The notes: generated by a model from the sequence alone, not told the origin. A DNA stretch of 60,175 bases from an uncultured Clostridia bacterium (GCA_947649615.1 CANSSG010000016.1:1-60175), one strand, 5' to 3'. Shown: positions 1-9,007, numbered from the stretch's first letter. Numbers and translations are program-made.

Positions 1-289
1 CATCGCTGGCCAGCAGCAGGGCGCGGGAGATGCCGTGGCGCAGGGCGCCGGCCTGTCCGCTGACGCCGCCACCCTTCACGGTAGCGACGATATCGACCTT
101 CCCCTCGTTAGCGGTAGCGACCAGGGGTTGGCGAACGATCATCTTCAGGGTGTCGAGACCGAAATACTCTTCGATATCACGGCCATTGATTGTGATAGCG
201 CCGGTGCCGCCGGGATAGACCTGGACGCGGGCGACAGAGGACTTTCTACGGCCGGTGCCGTACAGATAGGGCTTTTTAGACTGATACAT
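1..289 (-). CDS. rpsI: 30S ribosomal protein S9, partial (C-terminus outside window)
   Basis: Structural protein of the small ribosomal subunit, whose basic tail normally reaches the P-site tRNA. The first 96 or so residues are present and match the family: the start [20 protein letters not shown] and later GRDIEEYF and [18 protein letters not shown] are S9 hallmarks. The start ATG at 287-289 has a TAAGGAGG site upstream. It lies 14 bases after rplM, the usual L13-S9 operon, so it should share the rplM promoter and leader. The C-terminal part lies beyond base 1. Confidence 0.97.
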   Translation of the reverse strand, partial: MYQSKKPYLYGTGRRKSSVARVQVYPGGTGAITINGRDIEEYFGLDTLKMIVRQPLVATANEGKVDIVATVKGGGVSGQAGALRHGISRALLLASD

Positions 290-303
290 ATTCCTCTACC
301 TCC

Positions 304-732
304 TTATTCGGCGTACAGTTCAGGCTTCTGGGCCTGCTGCTCATGGGTTTCGCCGGCATAGACGTGCAGGCGCTTGAGGGAATCCTTCGTAATGACGTTG
401 CGGGGCATCATGCCGCGCACGGCCACGCGCATAGCCAGTTCGGGCTTCTTTTCCATCATATCCTTGTACTTGGTCTCTTTGAGACCGCCCACCCAGCCGG
501 AGTGGGTGCGGTACATTTTCTGTTCCAGCTTTTTGCCGGAGAGGGTAGCCTTGGAAGCGTTGATAACGATCACGTTGTCGCCGCAGTCGGCGTGGGGGGT
601 GTAGGTAGGCTTACGCTTACCGCGCAGCAGGTCGGCAACGACGACGGCGGTGTGGCCCAGGGGCTTGCCGGCGGCGTCCACGACGTACCACTTGCGGACG
701 ATATTGCCCTTATTTGCCATAAAAGTGGACAT
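304..732 (-). CDS. rplM: 50S ribosomal protein L13
   Basis: Early-assembly protein of the large ribosomal subunit. The 142 residues match the usual length and carry L13 motifs (RKWYVVDAAGKPLG, LLRGKRKPTYTPH, GDNVIVINA, HSGWVGGLKETKY, MMPRN). The first codon at 730-732 gives the typical MSTFMANK start and has an AAAGGAG site. It is first gene of a two-gene operon with rpsI. A consensus promoter and a long hairpin lie upstream, consistent with autoregulation at the leader. Identity is certain; mode of regulation is inferred. Confidence 0.98.
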   Translation of the reverse strand: MSTFMANKGNIVRKWYVVDAAGKPLGHTAVVVADLLRGKRKPTYTPHADCGDNVIVINASKATLSGKKLEQKMYRTHSGWVGGLKETKYKDMMEKKPELAMRVAVRGMMPRNVITKDSLKRLHVYAGETHEQQAQKPELYAE

Positions 733-756
733 TGGCTTGCATCTCCTTTAGATATC

Positions 757-815
757 CTTCCTTCGATCACGAAAGAACAGGAGGATAAATCCTGCTTTCT
801 CGTTATCGAAGGAAG
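757..815 (-). promoter_or_regulatory. rplM leader hairpin (L13-leader-like)
   Basis: A 25-base left arm (757-781) and right arm (791-815) pair with only an internal mismatch region, closing a 9-base loop. It sits in the 5' UTR between the rplM promoter and start codon. L13 leader RNAs that mediate ribosomal-protein feedback are known before rplM in Firmicutes; assignment here rests on position and structure, not on a covariance search. Confidence 0.7.
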
Positions 816-866
816 CCTTGTATTTTTGCTCGAAATCAGGTACAATGACCTCAGCGAGCAGATATA

Positions 867-896
867 TTTATAGCACACTCCGGCCCGCGTTGTCAA
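867..896 (-). promoter_or_regulatory. Promoter of rplM-rpsI
   Basis: On the minus strand TTGACA (896-891) and TATAAA (872-867) are 18 bases apart, with an extended TG just before the -10 element. Transcription would start near 860, giving a leader of about 130 bases containing the hairpin. Confidence 0.8.
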
Positions 897-1001
897 CACC
901 GTTTTTATTTAGCAAACAGAATGCTCTGCAAAACGCGTGTTTTCTTTAGTTTTCTCGTGATATCTCTCGCCTGATTTTCATAATTCCGGAAGGAGCGGCC
1001 C

Positions 1002-1727
1002 ATGCAGCATATATTATCCTTAGTCCGCCGGTGTGTGGAGGACTACAATATGATAGAGGAAGGCGAGACGGTGGCGGTAGGCGTCAGCGGCGGGAAGGAC
1101 TCGGTATTGACGCTGGCGGCGCTGGCGAAGCTGCGGGAATTCTACCCCAAGCGGTTTGACGTCACGGCCTTGACCATAGACAGCGGGACGCCAGGGACGG
1201 ATTTCACGCCCATTGCCCGGCTGTGTGCGGAATTAGGGGTAACGTATCAACGCATACCGGTCCCGATTTACGAAATCGTATTTGTCTGCCGGAAGGAGAA
1301 GAATCCCTGCTCCCTGTGCGCGAAGCTGCGCCGCGGCGCATTAAGCACGGAGATGAACCGCTTAGGACTCAAAAAGATTGCCTTGGGGCATCACTACGAC
1401 GACGCGGTAGAGACCATGGTCATGTCGCTGTTTTTGGAAGGGCGGATCGGCTGTTTCCAGCCTGTGACCTATTTGGACCGCAGCCAGGTCACGCAAATTC
1501 GCCCTCTGCTGTATGTACAGGAGCGGGAAGTACGGGGCGCGGTACGGCGTCTGGACCTTCCTGTCGTAAAAAACCCATGTCCCGCCAATGGGACAACCAA
1601 GCGGGAGGAGACGAAGGCGCTGCTTCTCCAATTGGAGAAGCAGTTTCCCCAATTAAAAAAGAAGATATTTGGCGCAATACAGCGGTATCCGTTATACGGG
1701 TGGAGCCTGGAGGAAGAGCAGAGATAA
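1002..1727 (+). CDS. PP-loop tRNA 2-thiolation protein (TtcA/TtuA-like)
   Basis: ATP-dependent tRNA sulfur transferase of the adenine-nucleotide alpha-hydrolase superfamily, probably modifying tRNA in the cytoplasm. The P-loop SGGKDS is at residues 29-34. The pair CSLC (C103, C106) and C193 in NPCPANG fit the cysteine set that TtcA-type enzymes use for a 4Fe-4S cluster. GHHYDDAVETM is the usual family motif. The start ATG at 1002 follows GGAAGGAG. It stands alone between rplM (opposite strand) and a DUF2461 gene. TtcA (cytidine-32) and TtuA-type (uridine) specificity cannot be separated here. Confidence 0.88.
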   Translation: MQHILSLVRRCVEDYNMIEEGETVAVGVSGGKDSVLTLAALAKLREFYPKRFDVTALTIDSGTPGTDFTPIARLCAELGVTYQRIPVPIYEIVFVCRKEKNPCSLCAKLRRGALSTEMNRLGLKKIALGHHYDDAVETMVMSLFLEGRIGCFQPVTYLDRSQVTQIRPLLYVQEREVRGAVRRLDLPVVKNPCPANGTTKREETKALLLQLEKQFPQLKKKIFGAIQRYPLYGWSLEEEQR

Positions 1728-1763
1728 TCTTTCCCGCCTTCGGCTTGCGGGGGCGGATTCGAT

Positions 1764-1792
1764 AAAACAAAAAAGCCGCCCCGGCGGGCGGC
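1764..1792 (-). terminator. Terminator-like hairpin pointing leftward
   Basis: GCCGCCC (1775-1781) pairs with GGGCGGC (1786-1792). Only on the minus strand is it followed by a T-run (TTTTTTGTTTT). Both flanking genes are on the plus strand, so as a terminator it points the wrong way. It also abuts the ribosome binding site of the next gene at 1806, where it could hide it. Confidence 0.35.
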
Positions 1793-1805
1793 GGAAAGGG
1801 AATGC

Positions 1806-2483
1806 ATGTTTACCGGCTACTCAGAAAAAACGATAGATTTTATGTGGGGGATTCGGTTTAACAACAACCGTGACTGGTTTACCGCCCACAAGGAGGAATA
1901 CCTTCAGCACCTCTACCAGCCCACCATGGCCTTAGGCCAAGAGGTCTACGAAAAATTTATGGACAAGTTCCCCCAATTGGGATTAAACCTCCATGTCTGC
2001 CGCATTTACCGCGACGCCCGCCGCCTCCACGGCCAAGGCCCCTACAAGGACCACCTCTGGCTGACCATCCGGCCAGACAACGACATATGGAGCCAGCAGC
2101 CTGTTTTCTGGTTTGAAATCACGCCGGAGGAGTGGAGCTACGGCGTAGGCTTCTGGAACGCCGGCGCGCAGACCATGGCCGCCATGCGCCGCGACATGGA
2201 CAAGGACCCCAAGCGCCTGGAAAAGCTGGTCCGCCGGATGCAGAAAGACGGCCGTTTTTCCGTCCAGGGAACCGATTATGCCCGCAAAAAGGGCGAGACT
2301 ACCAAGCTGCTGGCGGACTGGTACAACAAGAAAGACATCTCCGTAGGCCGCTACAGCCCTGCGGACGAAACGCTCTTTACCCCGGAATTGGTAGATATTC
2401 TGGTAGACGGCTACGCGTTTTTGGAGCCATATTACCAATATTTTAAATCCTTTTCCAAGGCCGGATTGGAGGATTTGAAATGA
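1806..2483 (+). CDS. DUF2461 domain protein
   Basis: Protein of 225 residues matching the DUF2461 family (TIGR02453), which has no established biochemical role. Typical features are the N-terminal FNNNRDWFTAHKEEY segment, the central FGGGYxH-region equivalent (GQGPYKDHLWLTIRP) and EWSYGVGFWN. No signal peptide or membrane segment is seen, so it is probably cytoplasmic. The ATG at 1806 follows GAAAGGG, which overlaps a GC-rich hairpin. Confidence 0.85.
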   Translation: MFTGYSEKTIDFMWGIRFNNNRDWFTAHKEEYLQHLYQPTMALGQEVYEKFMDKFPQLGLNLHVCRIYRDARRLHGQGPYKDHLWLTIRPDNDIWSQQPVFWFEITPEEWSYGVGFWNAGAQTMAAMRRDMDKDPKRLEKLVRRMQKDGRFSVQGTDYARKKGETTKLLADWYNKKDISVGRYSPADETLFTPELVDILVDGYAFLEPYYQYFKSFSKAGLEDLK

Positions 2484-2529
2484 AATGGGCAGAATATCCG
2501 AAATTCTGCCTGGGAGCCGGTCTTACCGC

Positions 2530-2558
2530 TTGCGCTTCCCGGAAAAAGCTGATATAAT
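2530..2558 (+). promoter_or_regulatory. Promoter of the zinc-ribbon membrane protein
   Basis: TTGCGC (2530-2535) and a perfect TATAAT (2553-2558) with 17-base spacing, about 70 bases before the start codon. A small hairpin GGCAGAAT...ATTCTGCC lies just upstream at about 2488-2508. Confidence 0.65.
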
Positions 2559-2629
2559 GGAACGGCAAAGCGTTTTCCTCAGCCGCCGGAGGCTGCGGCG
2601 GAAATCCAGTGAAGAAAAGAGGCAAGTCC

Positions 2630-3511
2630 ATGAGCGAAAAAGAAAAAACCGAAAAGCCTGAAAAGGCTAAGAAAGAAAAAAAGCCCAAAAAGGAAAAAGC
2701 CGCCAAGACGAAGGTCTGCCCGTCCTGCAAAGCGGAAATACCTAAAAAATCGAAGATGTGTCCCCGCTGCGCCGCAAAGCAGCCGAAGAAGTTCCCGGTG
2801 GTCATTGCGGCGGTGCTGGCGGCGGTGCTGGCGGCGGTGCTGCTGCTGGCAGGCCTGTCGGTGTCAGTTTTTATGTTCCATTTCCCCATTGACCCGCCCT
2901 TCGAGCTGCCCTTTGGCAAGGCCCTTTCCGAGACGGAGCTGGGCCAGACCATGGAGGTCACCAGCAAACAGGAGGAAGCGATTCTCGCCATATTTGAGCA
3001 GTGCGGCATTTACCCGGTTCGGGAGGTAAAGCGGCTGGTATCCGATGATGAGAGCGCGACCTACGCCGTCAACGACGCGGAAACAGTTCATTTTTCAGAC
3101 ACCAAGGATGCGATTGTCGTAGAGTTGAACAACAAGGACAAGACGGTGCAGTCCATCGACTTCCAGAAGCATGCCGTTTACCGCAACGGCGCGGTGGTCG
3201 CCCAGGCTACGGACTTCTACCTCGGTTCCGCCCAGCGGGACCACTATCTGTCCATGTGCCTGACCGCCGTCAACGCCCGCCTGCCCCTGCCGGAAACGGC
3301 CAGCTACCCGGCCAAAAGCGGCTGGAACTACACCAGCGACGGCGATAAGGTGACAGTGGAATCCACCGTCACCACCAAGGACGCCAATGGTACGCCGGTG
3401 ACACAGGCGTTCACGGTGGAGTTTGAGGAAGGCAAATTGGTTTCCGCCACCATCGCGGCGCCCGTCTCCCAGGAAACGGACAGCGCCGCTGGGGAAACGG
3501 GCAATAACTGA
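2630..3511 (+). CDS. Zinc-ribbon, single-pass membrane protein of unknown function
   Basis: A 293-residue protein. Residues 1-28 are extremely lysine/glutamate rich. A zinc ribbon follows (C30, C33, C44, C47), then one membrane helix (about 56-80) and an extracytoplasmic domain of about 210 residues without recognised motifs. By topology the zinc ribbon faces the cytoplasm. The ATG at 2630 is preferred because AGAGG stands 7 bases upstream; an in-frame GTG at 2609 has no such site. The C-terminal domain repeats a pattern of strand-rich, threonine-rich sequence (VESTVTTKDANGTPV). Function is unknown. proS follows 62 bases later with no clear terminator, so the two may be co-transcribed. Confidence 0.75.
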   Translation: MSEKEKTEKPEKAKKEKKPKKEKAAKTKVCPSCKAEIPKKSKMCPRCAAKQPKKFPVVIAAVLAAVLAAVLLLAGLSVSVFMFHFPIDPPFELPFGKALSETELGQTMEVTSKQEEAILAIFEQCGIYPVREVKRLVSDDESATYAVNDAETVHFSDTKDAIVVELNNKDKTVQSIDFQKHAVYRNGAVVAQATDFYLGSAQRDHYLSMCLTAVNARLPLPETASYPAKSGWNYTSDGDKVTVESTVTTKDANGTPVTQAFTVEFEEGKLVSATIAAPVSQETDSAAGETGNN

Positions 3512-3573
3512 TGCGAAAAAGCCAGAGAATACGCTTTTATTGAAATAAACTTCAAATCAGGAGAGAAACTGCT

Positions 3574-5016
3574 ATGGCTAAAGATCAAAGACAGGTGGAC
3601 GCCATTACCGCCCGGGACGTGGATTTCGCCCAATGGTTCACCGATGTTTGCAAAAAAGCCGAATTGATCGACTATTCCAGCATTAAGGGCATGTTCATTT
3701 ACCGCCCCTACGGCTACGCCATCTGGGAAAACATGCAGAAGGAGCTGGACCGCCAGTTCAAGGCTACTGGCCATGAAAATGTGGCGATGCCGATGCTCAT
3801 TCCCGAGAGCCTGCTGCAAAAGGAAAAAGACCATGTGGAAGGCTTCGCGCCCGAGTGCGCCTGGGTTACCTACGGCGGCAGCGAAAAGCTGGAGGAGCGT
3901 TACTGCATCCGGCCTACCAGCGAGACGCTGTTCTGCGAGCACTATAAGAACATCATCCATTCCCACCGGGATCTGCCCAAGCTGTATAATCAGTGGTGCA
4001 GCGTTCTGCGCTGGGAGAAGACCAGCCGCCCCTTCCTGCGCCACCGGGAGTTCCTGTGGCAGGAAGGCCATACGATGCATGCCACCGCAGAGGAAGCGGT
4101 GGAGGAAACCGTGCGGATTTTGAACCTTTACGCCGCTTTCTGTGAGGATTATCTGGCTATGCCTGTGACGAAGGGGCGTAAGACCGATAAGGAAAAGTTC
4201 TCCGGCGCGGAGGATACCTATTGCGTGGAGTGCATGATGCACGACCGGAAAGCCTTGCAGGCCGGCACCAGCCATTACTTCGGCGACGGCTTTACCAAGG
4301 CATTCGACATCGCTTTCACCGGCGCGGATAATCAGCTTCATCATCCCCATCAGACAAGCTGGGGCGTTTCTACGCGGCTCATCGGCGGCATCATTATGAC
4401 CCACGGCGATGACAACGGCCTGGTGCTGCCCCCCCGGGTGGCGCCGGTTCAGGCAGTTGTGCTGCCGATCGCGATGCACAAGGGCGGCGTACTGGAAAAA
4501 GCGCGGGAGTTGAAGGAGCGGCTGGAAAAGGCCGGCCTGCGGGTTAAGCTGGATGACAGCGATAAGGCACCCGGCTGGAAGTTCGCCGAGTATGAAATGC
4601 GGGGCGTCCCCCTGCGTGTGGAAATCGGCCCGAAGGACATCGAGAAGGAGCAGTGCTGCGTCGCGCGGCGGGATACCGGGGAAAAGGTCTTTGTCCCCCT
4701 CGCCCAGATGGAGGAAGCGGCGGCAAAGCTGCTGGACGATATCCATGACAATATGTTCGCCATGGCCAAAAAGAACCTGGAGGACAATACCTTCGCGGCG
4801 GAAACCCTGGAGGAGGTCAAGGCCCTGGTGGAGAAGAACAGCGGCGGGTTTGTCCACACCAAATGGTGTGGGGAGCGGGCCTGCGAAATGGCCATGAAGG
4901 AAAAGGCGGGGGTCACCTCCCGCTGCATTCCCCTGGAACAATCCGGGACGGCGGGGAAATGCCCTGTCTGCGGGAAGGACTGCGCCACCGACATCATCTG
5001 GGGCGTGGCGTATTAA
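3574..5016 (+). CDS. proS: Prolyl-tRNA synthetase, eukaryote/archaeal type
   Basis: Class II aminoacyl-tRNA synthetase charging tRNA-Pro. The 480-residue length, lack of the bacterial editing insertion, and a C-terminal zinc-binding domain ending in a tyrosine (CPVCGKDC...VAY) mark the type-3 (archaeal/eukaryotic-like) form found in some Firmicutes. Visible are the substrate loop RPTSETLF, motif 2 around [14 protein letters not shown], and motif 3 ([19 protein letters not shown]). The start ATG at 3574 follows AGGAGAG. A strong terminator follows. Possession of this form rather than the bacterial one points to ancient transfer in the lineage, not recent import. Confidence 0.97.
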   Translation: MAKDQRQVDAITARDVDFAQWFTDVCKKAELIDYSSIKGMFIYRPYGYAIWENMQKELDRQFKATGHENVAMPMLIPESLLQKEKDHVEGFAPECAWVTYGGSEKLEERYCIRPTSETLFCEHYKNIIHSHRDLPKLYNQWCSVLRWEKTSRPFLRHREFLWQEGHTMHATAEEAVEETVRILNLYAAFCEDYLAMPVTKGRKTDKEKFSGAEDTYCVECMMHDRKALQAGTSHYFGDGFTKAFDIAFTGADNQLHHPHQTSWGVSTRLIGGIIMTHGDDNGLVLPPRVAPVQAVVLPIAMHKGGVLEKARELKERLEKAGLRVKLDDSDKAPGWKFAEYEMRGVPLRVEIGPKDIEKEQCCVARRDTGEKVFVPLAQMEEAAAKLLDDIHDNMFAMAKKNLEDNTFAAETLEEVKALVEKNSGGFVHTKWCGERACEMAMKEKAGVTSRCIPLEQSGTAGKCPVCGKDCATDIIWGVAY

Positions 5017-5025
5017 CTGTGCCTT

Positions 5026-5064
5026 GAGGGCGGACCATGCCGGTCCGCCCTCTGTGGTTTTTTC
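5026..5064 (+). terminator. Terminator after proS
   Basis: Perfect 11-bp stem GAGGGCGGACC / GGTCCGCCCTC with loop ATGCC, followed by TGTGGTTTTTT. Confidence 0.9.
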
Positions 5065-5084
5065 ACAAAAATAGCAAATTATTG

Positions 5085-5113
5085 TTGACTTTTCCTGTGG
5101 ATAGGCTTATACT
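5085..5113 (+). promoter_or_regulatory. Promoter of tdh
   Basis: TTGACT (5085-5090), 17-base spacer, TATACT (5108-5113), followed by a GGGAGG site before the tdh ATG at 5170. Confidence 0.8.
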
Positions 5114-5169
5114 GTCCATAGTAGAAGAACGAATAAAACAAAAATGTATTTTATGGGAGGACGATTGTA

Positions 5170-6204
5170 ATGCAGCTCATGGACGCTTTGGTAAAACCCG
5201 CAGCAGGTGTTGGTTTGGAGCTACGGCAGGTTCCCGTTCCCGAGCCTGGACCCGGAGAAGTGCTGATCAAGGTGCATAAAACCGCGATCTGCGGCACGGA
5301 CGTACATATTTATAATTGGGACCCTTGGGCTACGGAGCATATCCGGCCCCCTATGGTCATCGGCCATGAGTATGTGGGCGAGGTGGCTAAGCTGGGCGCC
5401 GGCGTGTCCGGGCTGCATGTGGGCCAGCGGGTCAGCGGCGAAGGGCATATTACCTGCGGCCGCTGCCGGAACTGCCATACCGGCAACATCCAGTGGTGCA
5501 AGGACACCAAGGGCGTGGGCGTAGACCGGGACGGCGCCTTCGCGGAGTATGTCTGCATTCCGGAAAGCAATGTCATTATTATTGACGAGAGCCTGCCGGA
5601 GGATGTGGTGTCCTTCTTTGACGCCTTCGGCAACGCGACCCATACCGCGCTGATGTGGAACCTGGTGGGCGAGGATGTGCTGATTACCGGCGCAGGACCC
5701 ATCGGCATCATCGCCGCGGGGATCTGCAAGTACGCCGGGGCGCGGCGGGTGGTTATCACCGATGTGAACGACTACCGGCTGGAGCTGGCCCGGAAAATGG
5801 GCGTGGACGCCGCCGTCAATGTCAAGAGCGAAGACCTGCCCTCCGTTATGCACAAGCAGGGATTGGTGGAAGGCTTTGACATCGGTCTCGAAATGAGCGG
5901 CAACGGCGCGGGCTTGCAGCAGATGATTTCCGTGATGCGCAACGGCGGCAAGATCAGCCTGCTGGGGATTTCCAATACGCCGGTGCCTATGGATATGAAC
6001 AAGATCATTACCAAGGGATTGACCTTGCAGGGGATTTATGGCCGGAAGATGGATAACTGGCATCAGATGTCCTATATGGTGCAGGGCGGCCTGGACCTGT
6101 CCCCCGTTATCACCCACCGGTTCCATTACACACAGTTCGAGGAGGGCTTTACCGCCATGAACAGCGGGAAGTCTGGGAAAGTGATTCTCGATTGGAGTAA
6201 ATAA
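5170..6204 (+). CDS. tdh: L-threonine 3-dehydrogenase
   Basis: Zinc- and NAD-dependent oxidation of threonine to 2-amino-3-ketobutyrate. The medium-chain dehydrogenase layout is clear: catalytic zinc residues C41 and H66-E67 (ICGTDVH, GHEYVGEV), the structural zinc cysteines C96, C99, C102 and C110, and the nucleotide fold TGAGPIGIIAAG. Its 344 residues match the family. kbl, for the next step, lies 263 bases downstream on the same strand. The pair yields glycine and acetyl-CoA, a likely feed for the glycine reductase encoded at 39-47 kb in this window. Threonine specificity is inferred from the kbl partner and overall Tdh resemblance. Confidence 0.95.
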   Translation: MQLMDALVKPAAGVGLELRQVPVPEPGPGEVLIKVHKTAICGTDVHIYNWDPWATEHIRPPMVIGHEYVGEVAKLGAGVSGLHVGQRVSGEGHITCGRCRNCHTGNIQWCKDTKGVGVDRDGAFAEYVCIPESNVIIIDESLPEDVVSFFDAFGNATHTALMWNLVGEDVLITGAGPIGIIAAGICKYAGARRVVITDVNDYRLELARKMGVDAAVNVKSEDLPSVMHKQGLVEGFDIGLEMSGNGAGLQQMISVMRNGGKISLLGISNTPVPMDMNKIITKGLTLQGIYGRKMDNWHQMSYMVQGGLDLSPVITHRFHYTQFEEGFTAMNSGKSGKVILDWSK

Positions 6205-6467
6205 ACCGCTTGTTATTCCGTTTTCAAGGTACAGCCGTTTGCAACCGGCGCCGGGGATGTTCCAGGGAGATCAACCCCTGTGAGCGTTTTTGTTTGAACG
6301 CGCGAAGTTCCGGTAGGTGACGCTCGCTACACTAGCAGGCCGCATTTGGCGGAAAGTTGCCGTGTTTTGTGCAACCTTTTGCAAAAAAATTTTTCCCGGC
6401 CCACTACCGCCCCCGCCGGTATAAAAACTTGCCCTGTGCGGCAGGAGATTATGAGGAGGAATTTACC
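6205..6467 (+). other. Intergenic leader between tdh and kbl, no gene seen
   Basis: These 263 bases hold no convincing reading frame. A short stem CAGGG...CCCTG at about 6264-6282, followed by a T-rich stretch, could be a weak terminator or attenuator of tdh. No known riboswitch core was recognised. The kbl ribosome site GAGGAGGA lies at 6453-6460. Confidence 0.4.
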
Positions 6468-7655
6468 ATGAAGCAGGCTTTGGAAAAATACCGCAAGGAA
6501 TTGGACGCCATTAAAGAGGCGGGAACCTGGAAGGGCGAACGGATTATTACGACCCCCCAGAAGTCCAGGATTGATACGACTGCCGCAAAGGAAGTCGTGA
6601 ATATGTGCGCGAACAACTACCTGGGCCTCTCAAACCGCCCGGAGCTGATCGCGGCCGCGAAGGAGAGCTACGATAAGTGGGGCTTCGGCCTCAGCTCCGT
6701 GCGGTTTATCTGCGGCACCCAGTCTATCCATAAGGAATTGGAAGGGAAATTGGCGGAGTTCCTGGGCATGGATGACGTTATCCTCTATTCCTCCTGCTTC
6801 GACGCCAACGGGGGCCTGTTTGAAACTCTCCTGGGGCCGGACGATGCCATTATCTCCGATGAGCTGAACCATGCCTCCATTATCGATGGCGTACGGCTCT
6901 GCAAGGCAAAGCGGTTCCGCTATAAGAACAATAACATGGAAGACCTGCGCGCGCAGTTGGAAGCCGCCAGGGACGCCGGGTGCCAGGTCAAGCTCATCGC
7001 GACCGACGGCGTGTTTTCCATGGATGGCTATGTCGCGAATTTGAAGGGGGTCTGCGACCTCGCTGACGAGTTCGATGCGCTGGTGATGGTCGATGACAGC
7101 CACGCCACCGGCTTTATGGGCGATACCGGACGGGGTACGCCGGAGTTCTGCGGCGTGCGGGACCGCGTTGATATTATTACCGGCACCTTTGGAAAGGCGC
7201 TGGGCGGCGCGTCCGGCGGCTTTACCGCCGCGCGGCAGGAAATCGTTGATTTGCTGCGGCAGAGAAGCCGGCCCTACCTCTTCTCCAATACCGTTGCCCC
7301 CGCTATCTGCGCCGCGACGATTAAGACCATTGAGTTGCTGTCCGCTTCTACGGAGCTGCGGGATAAGGTGCATGAAAATACCGCCTACTTCCGGGAGAAA
7401 GTCAGCGCACTGGGCTTCGATGTGCTGGAGGGGAACCACCCCATCGTGGCCGTGATGCTCTATGACGCCAAGGTGGCCGGGGAGTTTGCTTCCCGGATGC
7501 TGGAGAAGGGCGTGTATGTGGTCGGGTTCAGCTATCCCGTGGTACCCCAGGGGAAGGCCAGGATCCGGACCCAGGTGTCCGCCGGGCACACGAAGGAGGA
7601 TCTGGATTTTGCCGTCCAGTGCTTCAAGGAAGTTAAGGCCGAAATGGGGATTTGA
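6468..7655 (+). CDS. kbl: Glycine C-acetyltransferase (2-amino-3-ketobutyrate CoA ligase)
   Basis: PLP enzyme that splits 2-amino-3-ketobutyrate with CoA into glycine and acetyl-CoA, the second step after Tdh. The 395 residues are standard. Family motifs are the entry [10 protein letters not shown], the cofactor aspartate/histidine pair in MVDDSHATG (D210, H212) and the PLP lysine K243 in [10 protein letters not shown]. The ATG at 6468 is chosen for its GAGGAGG site; a longer in-frame form from 6357 has none. The gene is followed by a strong terminator. AOS-family relatives (KAS-type biotin and serine palmitoyl enzymes) are excluded mainly by the tdh neighbour and close overall match. Confidence 0.95.
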   Translation: MKQALEKYRKELDAIKEAGTWKGERIITTPQKSRIDTTAAKEVVNMCANNYLGLSNRPELIAAAKESYDKWGFGLSSVRFICGTQSIHKELEGKLAEFLGMDDVILYSSCFDANGGLFETLLGPDDAIISDELNHASIIDGVRLCKAKRFRYKNNNMEDLRAQLEAARDAGCQVKLIATDGVFSMDGYVANLKGVCDLADEFDALVMVDDSHATGFMGDTGRGTPEFCGVRDRVDIITGTFGKALGGASGGFTAARQEIVDLLRQRSRPYLFSNTVAPAICAATIKTIELLSASTELRDKVHENTAYFREKVSALGFDVLEGNHPIVAVMLYDAKVAGEFASRMLEKGVYVVGFSYPVVPQGKARIRTQVSAGHTKEDLDFAVQCFKEVKAEMGI

Positions 7656-7665
7656 TCGGATTTTG

Positions 7666-7698
7666 AAAGAACCGCCCGCATTTTGCGGGCGGTTCTTT
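7666..7698 (+). terminator. Terminator after kbl
   Basis: Perfect 15-bp stem (7666-7680 with 7684-7698) around a TTT loop, ending in CTTT. The symmetric A/T flanks allow function in both directions. Confidence 0.88.
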
Positions 7699-7759
7699 AC
7701 GTGCTTAAAGCAATGTGCCTAATTTCTGGAAAATTAAGAGAACATTAAACATAGTTCTC

Positions 7760-7788
7760 TTGCGAACTTAAGGCAGATGGCTTATAAT
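7760..7788 (+). promoter_or_regulatory. Promoter of the GT2-GtrA/PlsC-like operon
   Basis: TTGCGA (7760-7765), 17-base spacer and TATAAT (7783-7788). Confidence 0.75.
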
Positions 7789-7808
7789 CTCTCTTACAGG
7801 GGAAAATA

Positions 7809-7886
7809 GCTGCGGAAGGCCTTCCGCAGCTCTGGACGGCCCGCCGTCCAGAATGGAACTGCTTCCCCGCAGTCCTTTATGAGGAC
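7809..7886 (+). promoter_or_regulatory. Three consecutive hairpins in the 5' UTR of the GT2-GtrA gene
   Basis: GCTGCGGAAGG/CCTTCCGCAGC (7809-7830), CTGGACGG-cccg-CCGTCCAG (7832-7851) and GTCCT-ttatg-AGGAC (7872-7886) follow one another between promoter and ribosome site. No T-run follows, so they are not terminators. They may stabilise or regulate the transcript. No known RNA family was recognised. Confidence 0.5.
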
Positions 7887-7903
7887 GGATAGGAGTTGTG
7901 CCT

Positions 7904-9007
7904 ATGTGTGTGGATGAGAGGGCCTTGGCCCGCTGCATCGTCGTCATTCCCGCGCTGGAGCCGGATGGGGCGCTGGCGGATTACGCGGCCGCCCTGCTGG
8001 AACGGGGGGCGGAGCAGGTGGTGGTCGTGGACGACGGAAGCTCGGATGCCTGCCGGGATGTTTTTGGGAGGATGGAAGGCCTTTCGGGCTGCACCGTCCT
8101 GCGCCACCAGGTCAACCAGGGCAAGGGACGGGCGATGAAGGACGCCTTCGCGTACATCCTGGGACAGACCCAATGGGAGGGCTGCGCCGTGGTGACGGCG
8201 GACGCCGACGGGCAGCACACCATAGAGGATGTCTGCGCCGTGGGCCGGGCCGCCTTGGAGAAGGCGGATGCCCTGGTGCTGGGCGTCAGGGATTTGTCTC
8301 TGCCCCAGGTGCCGCCCAAATCCAGGGTGGGAAACCGGATTTCCAGTTGGGCCTTTCGGACCCTTTACGGGCTGCGGCTGGGGGATACGCAGACCGGCCT
8401 GCGGGGAATTCCTTGGGAACTGCTGGACTGGTGCGGCAAAATCCGGGGGGAACGGTATGAGTATGAAATGAATCAGCTCATCCGCGCCGCGCGGGAAAAA
8501 ATAGAACTGCGGCAGGTGGGCATCCAGGTGGTCTATTACAACAATAATGAGGGAACCCATCTGCGGGCCGTCCGGGATTCCTGGCGGGTGGCCCTTATTT
8601 TGGTGTCTGGGCTGGGGTGGTATACCGTGTCCTCGGCGCTGTCGGCGGTGTCGGATGTGGCTGCGTTCTGGCTTTGCAGCGCGGTGGTCTTCCGCCCCTT
8701 GTCGGAATTGGCCTGCTACTGGTGGTCCACGCTGTCGGCGCGGGCGCTGTCGTCGGCGCTCAATTACAGCCTGAACCGGCGGTATGTCTTCGGCGGGAAT
8801 CCCAGTTGGAGGACGATGCTGCGGTACTACTGCCTGTGGGGCGGGCAGCTTATGTGCTCCTACCTGCTCCTGCTGCTGCTTGACTGGCTGCTGCCGGGAA
8901 TTTGGCCGGCGGTCAATAAGGCGGCGGGGGACATTATCCTCGCCATTTGCAGCTATCAAATCCAAATGCACTGGGTATTTCGAGAGGAGGGACCCCATGC
9001 GGGGTAA
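7904..9007 (+). CDS. Family 2 glycosyltransferase fused to a GtrA-like membrane domain
   Basis: A 367-residue two-part protein. Residues 10-200 form a dolichyl-phosphate-mannose-synthase-like GT2 domain with VVDDGSSD (43-48) and the metal-binding DADGQ (100-104). Residues about 205-365 form four hydrophobic segments of the GtrA type, with the family-like NYSLNRRYVF. Such proteins typically attach a sugar to a polyprenyl phosphate carrier and help present it across the membrane. The ATG at 7904 lies 8 bases after AGGAG; an upstream GTG at 7898 is too close. The next gene, a PlsC-like protein, overlaps its end by 11 bases, suggesting translational coupling. Sugar and carrier are not determinable. 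Confidence 0.85.
   Translation: MCVDERALARCIVVIPALEPDGALADYAAALLERGAEQVVVVDDGSSDACRDVFGRMEGLSGCTVLRHQVNQGKGRAMKDAFAYILGQTQWEGCAVVTADADGQHTIEDVCAVGRAALEKADALVLGVRDLSLPQVPPKSRVGNRISSWAFRTLYGLRLGDTQTGLRGIPWELLDWCGKIRGERYEYEMNQLIRAAREKIELRQVGIQVVYYNNNEGTHLRAVRDSWRVALILVSGLGWYTVSSALSAVSDVAAFWLCSAVVFRPLSELACYWWSTLSARALSSALNYSLNRRYVFGGNPSWRTMLRYYCLWGGQLMCSYLLLLLLDWLLPGIWPAVNKAAGDIILAICSYQIQMHWVFREEGPHAG

Noticed and set aside
1764-1792. Antisense transcript ending at the leftward terminator-like hairpin
   Set aside because: No promoter or gene was found on the minus strand within the next kilobase; kept only as a low-confidence feature.
6205-6467. Riboswitch or T-box between tdh and kbl
   Set aside because: No conserved core of a glycine, SAM, lysine or T-box element is visible; only weak stems.
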